In this document: positions 32,863 through 42,174 of the stretch, one piece after another
Layout of the letters: every line of letters starts with the position of its first letter
Numbering within the stretch: the stretch's first letter is position 1
Source of the DNA: Clostridia bacterium
GTDB taxonomy: Bacteria; Bacillota; Clostridia; Christensenellales; UBA1242
Reading direction: 5' to 3'
Assembly (NCBI GenBank): GCA_016283155.1
Contig: JAEEMI010000016.1
Coordinates: 1 to 44,725, forward strand
Length of the DNA stretch: 44,725 nt
Notes under the pieces: model-generated
Told to the model about the DNA's origin: nothing
The model's input: the letters and a program-made list of their open reading frames with translations, nothing else
Databases searched by the model: none
Made by a program: the position numbers and the translations under genes

Positions 32863-32962
32863 ATACTATATTTTACTATACCAATTTTAATTTGTACATC
32901 ATTTATCTTTCCACAATTACACTACTAGTTCATTTATTCAACATCAACAATTATAATAAAAA

Positions 32963-34240
32963 TTATTTTTTCTTACATATGTATGATAGTTCATTCTGCT
33001 TTTTAACATTCAACACTACTCCAATCGCCATCATGAACACCAGTAAACTGGTGCCGCCGAACGAGATAAACGGCAGTGGTAACCCTGTTGGCGGAATTGA
33101 ACCAGTTGCCACGGCAAAATTCAAACTGGTTTGTACCATAATCACCGTTGCAATACCATAACAAAGATAACGTCCAAAAGCATCTTTGCTTTGCCGACCT
33201 ATGCTAAAAATCCGATAAATAATCCAACCAAAGACAAAAAATAACATTAAGCACCCAATCAAGCCAAATTCCTCAGCAATAATCGCGAAGATAAAATCAC
33301 TTTCCGCAAAAGGCAAAAACATATTTTTTTGTATACTATGACCATAGCCTACACCCCAAAAACCACCATTTGCAATGGCATATAAACTTTCAATTAATTG
33401 GAAACCCTCACCTTTTGGGTTTGCCCACGGATCAATAAAGGCTGACAAACGTTTCAAACGATATGGCGCCGCAATTAACATTACCACAACTGCCGCTAAC
33501 GCTAGTAATAAAATTAAACCTAAAGTTTTCAATCTTACGCCACACAAAAACAACAATACAAACATAATAATACCAACAGTCATTGTAATTGACATATTTG
33601 GTTCCAAAATAATCAAAACACACATTACCCCACCAGCCAATAATACCGCCAAAACTTGCCACCATTTAGGTACAGGTAAACGTTGTTCAACCGATTTAAT
33701 CGCATTATCAGCATTAAATTTCCCAGTAAAAATTCTTGCAATAAAAATTACTAAAGCAAATTTAGCAATTTCACTAGGTTGAATTGAGAAACTACCAATA
33801 CTAATCCAACGAGTTGCACCCAACTTTGAACTCCCGATACCTGGAATAAAAACCGCAATTAATAATATCAACGCAATAACTAAAATTACATAAGCTAAAC
33901 GCTGTAACCTATGATAATCAATAAAATACATTAATCCCAAACCGACCGTACCTAAAAATACCCCAATTAATTGTTTAATAGTATAATAAAAAGCATCACC
34001 ATAATATATTTGTGCGTTATAATTCGAGGCCGAATAAATCATAAAAGCACCAAATATGACCAAACCCAAGATAACAGATAATAGACTTACATCACAATAT
34101 TTAGGGGTTATTTTATGTATTAACCCCACAATTTTATTCACATTGATATTTTTCGGTAAACGGTTACGTTTTATTTTCGGTTTATGCAAACGACGATACC
34201 GTTGTTTTTTTACACCCCCATTTACCGACACAGATAACAT
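32963..34240 (-). CDS. ftsW: FtsW/RodA/SpoVE family lipid II polymerase
   Basis: SEDS-family peptidoglycan glycosyltransferase, 425 residues, about ten helices. A basic cytoplasmic tail of about 50 residues precedes TM1. WISIGSFSIQPSEIAKFALV holds the catalytic-type region, with GEGFQLIESLYAIANGGFWG, GYGHSIQKNMFLPFAESDFI and a C-terminal IPPTGLPLPFISFGGTSLL. FtsW, RodA and SpoVE cannot be split by sequence alone. Separated from the mur cluster. No Shine-Dalgarno; it starts nine bases after the priA stop, so translation may be by reinitiation. Confidence 0.9.
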   Translation of the reverse strand: MLSVSVNGGVKKQRYRRLHKPKIKRNRLPKNINVNKIVGLIHKITPKYCDVSLLSVILGLVIFGAFMIYSASNYNAQIYYGDAFYYTIKQLIGVFLGTVGLGLMYFIDYHRLQRLAYVILVIALILLIAVFIPGIGSSKLGATRWISIGSFSIQPSEIAKFALVIFIARIFTGKFNADNAIKSVEQRLPVPKWWQVLAVLLAGGVMCVLIILEPNMSITMTVGIIMFVLLFLCGVRLKTLGLILLLALAAVVVMLIAAPYRLKRLSAFIDPWANPKGEGFQLIESLYAIANGGFWGVGYGHSIQKNMFLPFAESDFIFAIIAEEFGLIGCLMLFFVFGWIIYRIFSIGRQSKDAFGRYLCYGIATVIMVQTSLNFAVATGSIPPTGLPLPFISFGGTSLLVFMMAIGVVLNVKKQNELSYICKKK

Positions 34241-34249
34241 ATTTCATAT

Positions 34250-36286
34250 TTACGACAAACTGGATGGATTTATCTCAAAAAATATCTTAACACTACGCGC
34301 AATTGGCTGTTGCTCAATTTGTTTTATACATTTATCCATAAAATTTACCGTTTGTTCAACTACATCTTGTTTGATTCGCGCTAAAATTTGATAACGATAT
34401 TTATTTTGCAAACGGCCATATGGACATTTCATTGCCCCTAAGTATATAAATGCCTGCTTTTCGCCATCATATTGCCGTAAAGGTTGCATCATTTGCTTAA
34501 TAACTTCAATAATTTTTGTATCCACCATTCCAGATACCAACACACGAACTATTGTTGCAAAAGGTGGATACTTTGTCGCTTGACGAGCTGCAATTTCACG
34601 TTGATAGAAGCCATTATAATCATAATTTTGAATAAATTTATAGACATAATGATTTGGCATATAAGTTTGTAAATATGCCTTTCCTGCACTACCAATTTCA
34701 CGACCTGCACGACCAGCAACTTGTGTTAACAAAGCAAAGGTTCGTTCCGCCGAACGATAATCAGAAACAAAACCACCATCCGCATTAACAACAATTACCA
34801 AATTAACCTGCGGAAAATGATGTCCTTTAGCAATCATTTGTGTTCCGACTAAAATTGATGGTGCCGTAGAAGCAAACTTTTCCAATATTTTTACCAACGC
34901 GCCTTTTGCTTGCGTATTATCTGTATCCATTCTTAAAACTGGTACATACAAATTAGATTGTGCTAACAACTTTTCTAACTCAGCACAAATTTTTTGCGTC
35001 CCCATTGCCCCGTGTTTAATGTAAGTACTACCGCATTGAGGACAACGCGACGGAAATGGCATTCGTGCAGCACAATAATGACATTTTAATTGTTCGTCAT
35101 CTTTATGGTAAACCATTGAAACATCACAATTTTCACATTTTGCACTCCATCCACACTGCAAACAACGTACTGTTTGTGAATAGCCACGTCGATTCAAGAA
35201 TATCATTACAGAGCGTCTTTGACGCAAAGTTTGTAATAATTCTGCCAATACTTCATTACCGAAAATACCACCATTTCCTGAACGGATTTCGTTTGCCATA
35301 TCCACAAGTTCAATTTTCGGCAATGGTACATTATTAACCCGTTTAGTTAATTCTAGTAACTGGTACTGCCCCTGTTGTGTCAAATAAAAGCTTTGCACCG
35401 ATGGAGTTGCAGACCCCAAAACCACAGGACAATGATTTGCTTTGGCGCGCATAATCGCAATATCGTGAGTTAAATAACGCGGATTACTATCACTTTGATA
35501 ACTTCCATCGTGTTCTTCATCAATAATAATTGCTCCAATATTTTCCAACGGCGCAAATATTGCCGAACGCGCCCCTATCACTATCCGCGCTGTACCCTGT
35601 TCTACACGCAGCCATTCATCAAATTTTTCACCACCATACAGTTTACTATGCAACATTGCTACAACATCACCAAAACGAGCCTTAAAATTTGCCAAGACTT
35701 GTGGTGTTAAACCAATTTCCGGTACCAACATTAAAGCAGTTTTTCCAGCCTCTAACACTTTTTTAATAATGTGCATATAGACCTCGGTCTTACCACTTCC
35801 TGTCACACCCTTTAATAAAAAAACTTTATCCGGTTGAGATAAAACAGTATCAACACAATGTTGTTGTTCTGCATTCAATACTACATTATGGTCTGTCTTT
35901 TCAATTCCAATCGGTACTCGACGTTTCCCATTACGTTTCGGCTTTCCTTTTCGAATTGTACTTGGTAAGTATAATTTTAAAACATCAATCGCCCGTAATT
36001 TAAAACGGTCACATATTTGTGGTAATAAATCTAATAATTCTGTTTTAATCACAAAATTAGTTGCCAAACGTTTAATTGGTTTTAATAAATCAAGCGCAAT
36101 ATCAGTTTGCTCTTTAACATCAACGACAAAGCCATCAATCTCGCGTTTACCAAACGGCACAATCACACACGAACCTCTTATCACATTTAAATTAGGAGGA
36201 ACCAAATAATCCCACGCACAATCTAATGTCGAAGTTGTATTTGTATTTAAGGCTGCGTCAATAATAACTTTGGCATATTTCATCAT
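34250..36286 (-). CDS. priA: Primosomal helicase PriA
   Basis: Replication restart helicase, 678 residues. 3'BD at the N-terminus, Walker A LLKGVTGSGKTEVYM, DEEH box IIIDEEHDGSYQSD, and helicase motifs through LVGTQMIAKGHHFPQVNLV and RTFALLTQVAGRAGRE. The inserted zinc domain has CLQCGWSAKCENCD and CHYCAARM...CPQCG. A bit shorter than typical PriA (about 730-800). No Shine-Dalgarno; follows rpoZ by three bases. Confidence 0.95.
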   Translation of the reverse strand: MMKYAKVIIDAALNTNTTSTLDCAWDYLVPPNLNVIRGSCVIVPFGKREIDGFVVDVKEQTDIALDLLKPIKRLATNFVIKTELLDLLPQICDRFKLRAIDVLKLYLPSTIRKGKPKRNGKRRVPIGIEKTDHNVVLNAEQQHCVDTVLSQPDKVFLLKGVTGSGKTEVYMHIIKKVLEAGKTALMLVPEIGLTPQVLANFKARFGDVVAMLHSKLYGGEKFDEWLRVEQGTARIVIGARSAIFAPLENIGAIIIDEEHDGSYQSDSNPRYLTHDIAIMRAKANHCPVVLGSATPSVQSFYLTQQGQYQLLELTKRVNNVPLPKIELVDMANEIRSGNGGIFGNEVLAELLQTLRQRRSVMIFLNRRGYSQTVRCLQCGWSAKCENCDVSMVYHKDDEQLKCHYCAARMPFPSRCPQCGSTYIKHGAMGTQKICAELEKLLAQSNLYVPVLRMDTDNTQAKGALVKILEKFASTAPSILVGTQMIAKGHHFPQVNLVIVVNADGGFVSDYRSAERTFALLTQVAGRAGREIGSAGKAYLQTYMPNHYVYKFIQNYDYNGFYQREIAARQATKYPPFATIVRVLVSGMVDTKIIEVIKQMMQPLRQYDGEKQAFIYLGAMKCPYGRLQNKYRYQILARIKQDVVEQTVNFMDKCIKQIEQQPIARSVKIFFEINPSSLS

Positions 36287-36289
36287 TAA

Positions 36290-36502
36290 TTAGTGTGAAT
36301 TTTTGCTAACAGCCGTTGATGGAATAATTTTACCGTCAACAACTTCGCGCATAGCACAAGAAATTTGTTTTTCTTTACCAACTGTATTTTGCCCCATATT
36401 ATGAGCAATTAAATCTTTGGCACGTTTCGCCACCATTGCCGTTAAAACATACTTATTGTGGTCGGCTCTTGCAATACAATCTTCAATCTTAGGATAAATC
36501 AT
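36290..36502 (-). CDS. rpoZ: RNA polymerase omega subunit
   Basis: Small RNA polymerase assembly subunit, 70 residues. IYPKIEDCIARADHNKYVLT is the conserved omega N-terminus, and MVAKRAKDLIA the helix that holds beta-prime. Upstream is a promoter whose TATAAT ends seven bases before the ATG and no Shine-Dalgarno is present. It is the first gene of rpoZ-priA-ftsW. Confidence 0.92.
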   Translation of the reverse strand: MIYPKIEDCIARADHNKYVLTAMVAKRAKDLIAHNMGQNTVGKEKQISCAMREVVDGKIIPSTAVSKNSH

Positions 36503-36509
36503 AATATTT

Positions 36510-36539
36510 ATTATAACATTATATTGTTTTAGATACCAA
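36510..36539 (-). promoter_or_regulatory. Promoter of rpoZ-priA-ftsW, leaderless type
   Basis: TTGGTA at 36534-36539, 18-bp spacer, TGT-TATAAT (extended -10; TATAAT at 36510-36515), then seven bases to the ATG. Confidence 0.65.
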
Positions 36540-36556
36540 CTAATTTTCTATGATTT

Positions 36557-37864
36557 TTAATGCATTGAAATTTCATCTTTATCGTCACGTAAACATTTAA
36601 AAGTTGGGAAACGTAAAGAATAGCCATCATCATTTTGATTTTGTGACAATTCGAAATAACCAATTTCAATAATATGACCAACAATTTTCTCTGGATGAGC
36701 AAAGAATTCTTCTCGCTCTTCTTTTTCAAAGCCACTACCCACTTTACAAGTATAATGTTTATTATCGGGCGCAATAAACTCCACAGTCACCGCTCCCAAT
36801 TTACCTTGATTTGCTCCTGAACCTTCTTCCCAATCCAATACACGAACATCAGCTGCATTAAAGCGTTTTACTTTTAACAAATTTTTAGTACGTTTACATT
36901 CATAAGGTGCATCAGCAATATTTACCATAATACCTTCACGTCCCATATTGGTATATTCATCGCAGATTGTATCTATTTTAGCAACATCATTACCAATATA
37001 TAGCATTGGAACTTCTTTCACGTGAGGTAATTTTAGATTTTTCAATTGTCTACTTAAATCTGTTTTACGTTTTTCACACGGAATAGCACTACCACCATTT
37101 AATAAATCCGCCTTTGGTAAACAATCAAAAACGTTATAAACTAAACCCGTTTTTGCACCATCACTATTAGTAACTTTAACAGTCATTCGGTATAAATCAG
37201 CACTATCAATTGGCTGATTGACACCTAATAATAATTCCCCGTCATAAACCATTTTTGGATCTAATTGACGAACTTCCTCACTTAGTTCAACCATATCATC
37301 AAACGACTTCCCCGCACGAGAAAAGAACGTTGGTTCGCCTGCATCATTAAATATTAACATACAGCGCACACCATCAAATTTTTCCGTAATAATAAAGCGT
37401 TTTCCGACCACAAAAGCTGTATTTTCCATATATTTTTCAGCTAACATTACATCAAAAGCAGGAATAAAATCCGCACCAAACACTTTATTTAAAGTTTTCT
37501 CGTTAGCTCCCAAAGTTAAATCCTTTTTTATAATACTATTCACTAAATCAATTTGCGCTTCATTTAACTCTGCAGTAAATTGTTTTAAGACTGCGATATC
37601 TTCATCACGTCCCGTATTATGCATTTGGAAATAAGCTAACAATTCGTGTAAATTTGTACATTTTTGCACCGATAAAGTAACATTTTTGGTTAACTTTTTT
37701 TTACTAATTCCCGTAACAATAAATGGATTAAATAAAAAATGTAAGACCTCTTTAACCTCTTCATTATTTTTATAATCATTTAAAATCGATTCTTTTTCCA
37801 AACGGGAATTCGTACTAGTAATTTTCTGATAAAAAATTTCGAAATCATTTATTGCATTAATCAT
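36557..37864 (-). CDS. ATP-dependent DNA ligase
   Basis: ATP-type DNA ligase, 435 residues, distinct from the NAD-dependent LigA that bacteria use for replication. Adenylation motif I ITEKFDGVRCML (Lys nucleophile), FFSRAGKSF (motif Ia region), YDGELLLG (III), GREGIMVNI (IV) and LLKVKRFN (V). A C-terminal OB-fold follows, with VTVEFIAPDNKHYTCKVGSGF. There is also an N-terminal domain of about 130 residues. Such ligases act in repair or come from phage. It overlaps the zinc-ribbon gene by four bases. No Ku or LigD polymerase domain was seen nearby. Confidence 0.9.
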   Translation of the reverse strand: MINAINDFEIFYQKITSTNSRLEKESILNDYKNNEEVKEVLHFLFNPFIVTGISKKKLTKNVTLSVQKCTNLHELLAYFQMHNTGRDEDIAVLKQFTAELNEAQIDLVNSIIKKDLTLGANEKTLNKVFGADFIPAFDVMLAEKYMENTAFVVGKRFIITEKFDGVRCMLIFNDAGEPTFFSRAGKSFDDMVELSEEVRQLDPKMVYDGELLLGVNQPIDSADLYRMTVKVTNSDGAKTGLVYNVFDCLPKADLLNGGSAIPCEKRKTDLSRQLKNLKLPHVKEVPMLYIGNDVAKIDTICDEYTNMGREGIMVNIADAPYECKRTKNLLKVKRFNAADVRVLDWEEGSGANQGKLGAVTVEFIAPDNKHYTCKVGSGFEKEEREEFFAHPEKIVGHIIEIGYFELSQNQNDDGYSLRFPTFKCLRDDKDEISMH

Positions 37865-38547
37865 TGATAAATTATCCTACCACATTCGTCGCAAGTTACC
37901 CAACCATCTGTTTTAATTTTATTTACTAAAGCACTTGGTACATCCATAAAACATCCCTGACAACGATTATCAACCGTTAGGGGTACTACCACATCTTTAA
38001 TATCACTTCCCTTACTTTTACGGATTGCACGATATTTAGCTAATAATTTTTCATCAATTCCCTGTACTTTTTCATTAAATTGTTGTTCCATTGCTTGAAT
38101 TTTGGGAGCCACTGCTTTTTGAGCCTCTTCATACATCTTGGAAATATTTTTCAACATTGCACTGGCTTTTGCACCTTCCATTGAAGTTGTTTTAAACAAG
38201 TTAGTTTTTTGAATGATTCGTCGTTCTATATCAGCCAATTGACTTTCTAATTTAGTCAGTTTTGATAAAAACTCATCATATAAATCTGGATCTTCACTAT
38301 GATTATTTTGCGCTTTTTCAATTTGAGTCAAAGTATCACTAATGATTTTAGAAAACTTTTGATAATTATCTTGTAACATTTTAGCATCTGATTCCAACTG
38401 CAATAAACTATTCTTGGAATTATCAATTGTCTGACTCGCTCGATCTAATTCCGTTTTAATTTTGCCTTTTTCTAAATTTTGGACTAATTGTAAACGCTCT
38501 TTATCAATTTTTTGCGCTACTAACAATTTTTCGATATCTGCATTCAT
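37861..38547 (-). CDS. Coiled-coil protein with a C4 zinc ribbon (DUF164/CT398-like)
   Basis: 228-residue protein. Residues 1 to about 170 are a long coiled coil (IEKLLVAQKIDKERLQLVQN; SQTIDNSKNSLLQLES). The C-terminus is a zinc ribbon with CQGCFMDVP and CDECGRIIY. This layout is that of CT398/YbgI-type nucleic-acid-associated proteins of unknown role. No Shine-Dalgarno; a TATTAT -10 ends six bases before the ATG. Followed by the ATP-dependent ligase and preceded by rpoD. Confidence 0.85.
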   Translation of the reverse strand: MNADIEKLLVAQKIDKERLQLVQNLEKGKIKTELDRASQTIDNSKNSLLQLESDAKMLQDNYQKFSKIISDTLTQIEKAQNNHSEDPDLYDEFLSKLTKLESQLADIERRIIQKTNLFKTTSMEGAKASAMLKNISKMYEEAQKAVAPKIQAMEQQFNEKVQGIDEKLLAKYRAIRKSKGSDIKDVVVPLTVDNRCQGCFMDVPSALVNKIKTDGWVTCDECGRIIYQ

Positions 38548-38553
38548 ACCGAT

Positions 38554-38582
38554 ATAATATCATACCCAACCACATTAAGCAA
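38554..38582 (-). promoter_or_regulatory. Promoter of the zinc-ribbon gene and ligase, leaderless type
   Basis: TTGCTT at 38577-38582, 17-bp spacer, TATTAT at 38554-38559, then six bases to the ATG. Confidence 0.65.
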
Positions 38583-38586
38583 TCAC

Positions 38587-38604
38587 AACATTTCACTAAA
38601 TGTT
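38587..38604. repeat. Palindrome downstream of rpoD
   Basis: AACATTT-N4-AAATGTT just upstream of the zinc-ribbon promoter -35. There is no T-run in the minus direction, so it is not a clear terminator and could be an operator. Confidence 0.4.
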
Positions 38605-38607
38605 ATT

Positions 38608-40047
38608 TTACGACTGCATAAAATCATACAAACGACGTGTACGATTCGGATTACGCAGTTTACGTAAAGCCTTGGCTTCAATCTGACGAATACGTTCACG
38701 TGTAACTTTAAACAAATGACCAACTTCTTCCAAAGTACGTGGGCGACCATCATCAAGACCATAACGTAAACGAATAACTTTTTGTTCACGTGGCGTTAAT
38801 GATGCCAAAATTGACAATAATTGAGTTTTCAAACCTTTTTTATAGGTTTCTTCCTCCGGTAACATAATTGAAGGATCCGCAATTGTATCCATAATCGTAC
38901 CATCACCTTCATCTCCCAACGGTGAATCAATACTAGTGGTATCTTGACTAATACGACGAATTTCTTCTATTTTATCTTCGCTAACTTCCATTCTTTCCGC
39001 TAATTCTGCGGTTGTTGGTTCGCGGCCTAATTCTTGTTGTAATACTTTGGTTGTTTTTAACAAACGGTTAATCGTTTCTACCATATGTACTGGCAAACGC
39101 ACAATACGACTTTGGTCGGCCATTGCACGCGTAATGGACTGTCGAATCCACCAAGTTGCATAAGTCGAAAAACGGAAACCCTTACTGTAATCAAATTTCT
39201 CCACCGCTTTCATCAAACCCAAATTACCTTCTTGGATTAAATCCAATAATTTTAATGGAGTACGATCAATATAACGTTTAGCGATGTGCACCACCAAACG
39301 TAAATTACTTTGGTTTAAAATTACCTTTGCTTCCTCATCGCCAGCCGCCATACGTTTTGCAATTTCAACTTCTTCTTCCGCAGTTAATAGTTTATAACGG
39401 CCAATATCGCGCAAATAAATTTTTATTGGGTCATCAACTGACGCCTCAGAAATCATTTTTTCAATTGCACCAACACGCATTTTTTCATCATCATTGACTT
39501 TCTTAATTGCAATTCCTGCTTTTGTTAAAATTTCTTTTGCTTTTTCCACATCAACAGCCGTTGCATCGTGCTCAATTAAAGCCATTGTTAAATTGTCTTC
39601 ACTAACTTCACGATTGCGTCCTGATTCCAAAAAACGTTTAATTAAATCACTAATTTCTGGTCGTAATCCCTCAAAATTTACATCATTGGATGTGTTACTG
39701 GCTTGTGTAGTCGAATTATCTAATTTCATCGCAACTTGCTTAGGTTCGGGTGTTAATTTACCAGATTTAACCGTTTTAGTTGCAACTTTTTTTGCCGATA
39801 CAGTTGATTTAACCGGAGTTTTCACATTTTTGGCAATTTTTATATCAGCAACTGCCGTTTTTTGCGTTTTCACAGTGCTTGCAGTTTTTTTTGGTGTTTT
39901 CGCTGCCGAACTCGGTGTAGCCTTTGGCGCAACTTTAGTTGTTTTTGTATCCGTTGGCTTCACTACCTTTGTGTTTTTTTTAACAGTCGCTGTTTTCACT
40001 GCTGTTTTTACTTCCTTTTTTACGTCTTTACTCTGTTTCGTTGTCAT
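38608..40047 (-). CDS. rpoD: Housekeeping sigma factor RpoD (SigA)
   Basis: Primary sigma-70 factor, 479 residues. Region 1.2 DDPIKIYLRDIGRYKLLTAE, region 2 NLRLVVHIAKRYIDRTPLKL, DLIQEGNLGLMKAVEKFDYS, 2.4 RFSTYATWWIRQSITRA, region 3 and region 4.2 TLEEVGHLFKVTRERIRQIE. The N-terminal 120 residues are a Lys/Thr/Ala tail low in complexity (KKEVKTAVKTATVKKN) replacing region 1.1. GGAGGAAGA supports this start, which is the one to use. Sits after dnaG as in the classical macromolecular synthesis operon. Confidence 0.97.
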   Translation of the reverse strand: MTTKQSKDVKKEVKTAVKTATVKKNTKVVKPTDTKTTKVAPKATPSSAAKTPKKTASTVKTQKTAVADIKIAKNVKTPVKSTVSAKKVATKTVKSGKLTPEPKQVAMKLDNSTTQASNTSNDVNFEGLRPEISDLIKRFLESGRNREVSEDNLTMALIEHDATAVDVEKAKEILTKAGIAIKKVNDDEKMRVGAIEKMISEASVDDPIKIYLRDIGRYKLLTAEEEVEIAKRMAAGDEEAKVILNQSNLRLVVHIAKRYIDRTPLKLLDLIQEGNLGLMKAVEKFDYSKGFRFSTYATWWIRQSITRAMADQSRIVRLPVHMVETINRLLKTTKVLQQELGREPTTAELAERMEVSEDKIEEIRRISQDTTSIDSPLGDEGDGTIMDTIADPSIMLPEEETYKKGLKTQLLSILASLTPREQKVIRLRYGLDDGRPRTLEEVGHLFKVTRERIRQIEAKALRKLRNPNRTRRLYDFMQS

Positions 40048-40052
40048 CTTAC

Positions 40053-41831
40053 TTATTCTTCCTCCGTGGTGTGTTTTTCTGATTTTGTGTTTTTTAATTG
40101 TTCAATCCGTTTCTGTAATTGCTGAACTTCTACTATATTACTATTGTTCAATGCTTGTTTCTTTTTCCGCTCAAGAGCATCAATCAACAAAACTCGATAA
40201 CAATCATTCCATTTTCTTTCTTTTTCCTCTGCAGTTAATTCGGTACTTATTTCCCGTAAAGGTGCAATTTCTTGCAATTCTTTTTCATCTAATTTATCAT
40301 CAATTTCATTCAATTTCAAGTTCTCAGTATAAATTTTTTGGAAAAGTTGATTTGAAAACATAATTTCATCATTTAAATTAATTTCAGCATAAGGTTGATT
40401 GTGCAATATTCCCGTAATAACAGTTTTTTCAGCATCTAGTAACCGACTATTATTATTCAATATCTTGTGTTTATTGTGAGTATTGTTTATACTAGATTTT
40501 GTATTTTCATCTTTTTTCGGTTTAATCCTTAAATCTATTGTATTTCGAACGACTTCTTTTTCAATACCTAAATTATTTGCAATATCATTTAAATACAATT
40601 CTCGTTCGGCAGGATTAGCAACGCTAATTAATAACTCTACTACTCTATTTAAATAGGCTGTTTTACCAACTTTATCATTTAAATTACTGTGTTTTTTTAT
40701 ATAATCAAGTTTAAATTCTAACCCACCAATACTACTGTCAATCATTCTCTGCATCGCCTCAGTACCATTAGTACTTAGGAATTCATCAGGATCTTGTCCA
40801 TTAGGCAAAACAATTACTTTTACAATTAATCCGGCATCTTGTAAAGTATCGATTGATTTTAATGTGGCATTCTGTCCCGCATTATCACCATCAAGACACA
40901 AATAAACTACTTCTCCAAAACGTTTTATCACACTCGCGTGAAACTTTGTTAATGCGGTTCCCATACAAGCTACTGTATTTACAAACCCGTGTTTAATCAT
41001 CGCAATTTCATCAACGTTACCTTCTACTACAATTAGACCATTAGTGTGCTTTCCACGTGTCAAATTTTTCATTACATCAACGCCATAAACAATATTGCTT
41101 TTATTAAATACTGCAGTTTCAGCTGTATTCTTATATTTAGCAATATTATCGTCTTTCTTCGTTGTACGGCCCGTAAATCCAATACAATTTCCATAGACAT
41201 CGTGAATTGAAAATGTAATTCGCTCAAATTGCGCATCCCAAACCCTTTTTCCATCTTCGCGTTTTGCAACAATTCCCGCTTCATACATTGTTTGTTCACT
41301 AATTCCGTGTTTTTTTAACTCATCTACTACCCCTTGCCAACTATCACTATAACCGATGTTAAACATTTTTATTAATTCATCATCAATTCCTCGGTTATGC
41401 AAATAATCAAGAGCAGCCTTGTTTTGTGGTAATAATAAATTATGACAATAAAAATCACGAGCCAATATCAATGCCTGGTGTAGACGATCACGTTTTTGAC
41501 GTGCTTTCAACCATTCGCTATTTTCGGAAGTTTGTGGAATTTCAATATTAGCCTTCTTAGCCAACATTGCTACTGCTTCGTGCCAAGATAAATTTTCCAT
41601 TTTCATCACCAGTTTAAATACATTTCCACTCTCGTGGCATCCATAACAATAATAAAACTGTTTTGGTGCACTAATTGCGAAACTAGGTGTTTTTTCGCTG
41701 TGAAATGGACAACACGCCCAAAAATCTTGACCTTTCTGCCGCAATGGCAAATAACTACGCGCAATATCTACAATATTACTGGCATTACGAACACGATCAA
41801 CAAATTCTGGTGAATAACCTTTGTTTTGCAT
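40053..41831 (-). CDS. dnaG: DNA primase
   Basis: Makes RNA primers for replication, 592 residues. Zinc-binding domain CCPFHSEKTPSF...YYCYGCHESG, then the catalytic core with TOPRIM VVEGNVDEIAMIKHGF and LCLDGDNAGQNATLKS, and a C-terminal helicase-binding region of about 150 residues. Upstream is a weak TATATA six bases from the ATG with no Shine-Dalgarno. It precedes rpoD by five bases. Confidence 0.96.
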   Translation of the reverse strand: MQNKGYSPEFVDRVRNASNIVDIARSYLPLRQKGQDFWACCPFHSEKTPSFAISAPKQFYYCYGCHESGNVFKLVMKMENLSWHEAVAMLAKKANIEIPQTSENSEWLKARQKRDRLHQALILARDFYCHNLLLPQNKAALDYLHNRGIDDELIKMFNIGYSDSWQGVVDELKKHGISEQTMYEAGIVAKREDGKRVWDAQFERITFSIHDVYGNCIGFTGRTTKKDDNIAKYKNTAETAVFNKSNIVYGVDVMKNLTRGKHTNGLIVVEGNVDEIAMIKHGFVNTVACMGTALTKFHASVIKRFGEVVYLCLDGDNAGQNATLKSIDTLQDAGLIVKVIVLPNGQDPDEFLSTNGTEAMQRMIDSSIGGLEFKLDYIKKHSNLNDKVGKTAYLNRVVELLISVANPAERELYLNDIANNLGIEKEVVRNTIDLRIKPKKDENTKSSINNTHNKHKILNNNSRLLDAEKTVITGILHNQPYAEINLNDEIMFSNQLFQKIYTENLKLNEIDDKLDEKELQEIAPLREISTELTAEEKERKWNDCYRVLLIDALERKKKQALNNSNIVEVQQLQKRIEQLKNTKSEKHTTEEE

Positions 41832-41865
41832 TATGCTTATATATACGATAAAAAAGTCAAAAATC

Positions 41866-42174
41866 CTAAAAAATTATACATACAGCTACCGCCGTAGTAT
41901 CCGTATGACTAATTGATAGTGCTGAATTGTGTTCGTTTTTATAAAATGGTTGACCATTTTTATGATGGTCAATTACCACCTTTGGTAATTCACTTTTAAT
42001 TATACCACTTCCCTTAGCCTTAAAATACGCTTCCTTAGCTGCAAATAATCCGGCAATGGTCGATAAAGCACCATTCTTATTTTTAATATATTCCAATTCT
42101 TCCTGACTAAATATTTTATTACTAACTAAATTTTTAACACGTTCACATTCAACAATATCAATGCCAATATTCAT
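41866..42174 (-). CDS. acpS: Holo-[acyl-carrier-protein] synthase
   Basis: Transfers phosphopantetheine to ACP, 102 residues. GIDIVECERVKNL has the metal Asp, and FAAKEAYFKAKGSG the conserved Glu and Lys; ALSISHTDTTAVAV is the last motif. Start ATG 42174 with GGAGG nine bases upstream, overlapping the recX end by 17 bases. Part of a recX-acpS operon. Confidence 0.92.
   Translation of the reverse strand: MNIGIDIVECERVKNLVSNKIFSQEELEYIKNKNGALSTIAGLFAAKEAYFKAKGSGIIKSELPKVVIDHHKNGQPFYKNEHNSALSISHTDTTAVAVCIIF

Noticed and set aside
34231..34260. TTTCATATT half-site near ftsW, similar to the TetR operator
   Set aside because: Only one half is present at the right spacing; not counted as a site.
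36503..36556. Own promoter for the gene between rpoZ and the ligase
   Set aside because: This gap belongs to the rpoZ promoter; there is no extra gene in it.
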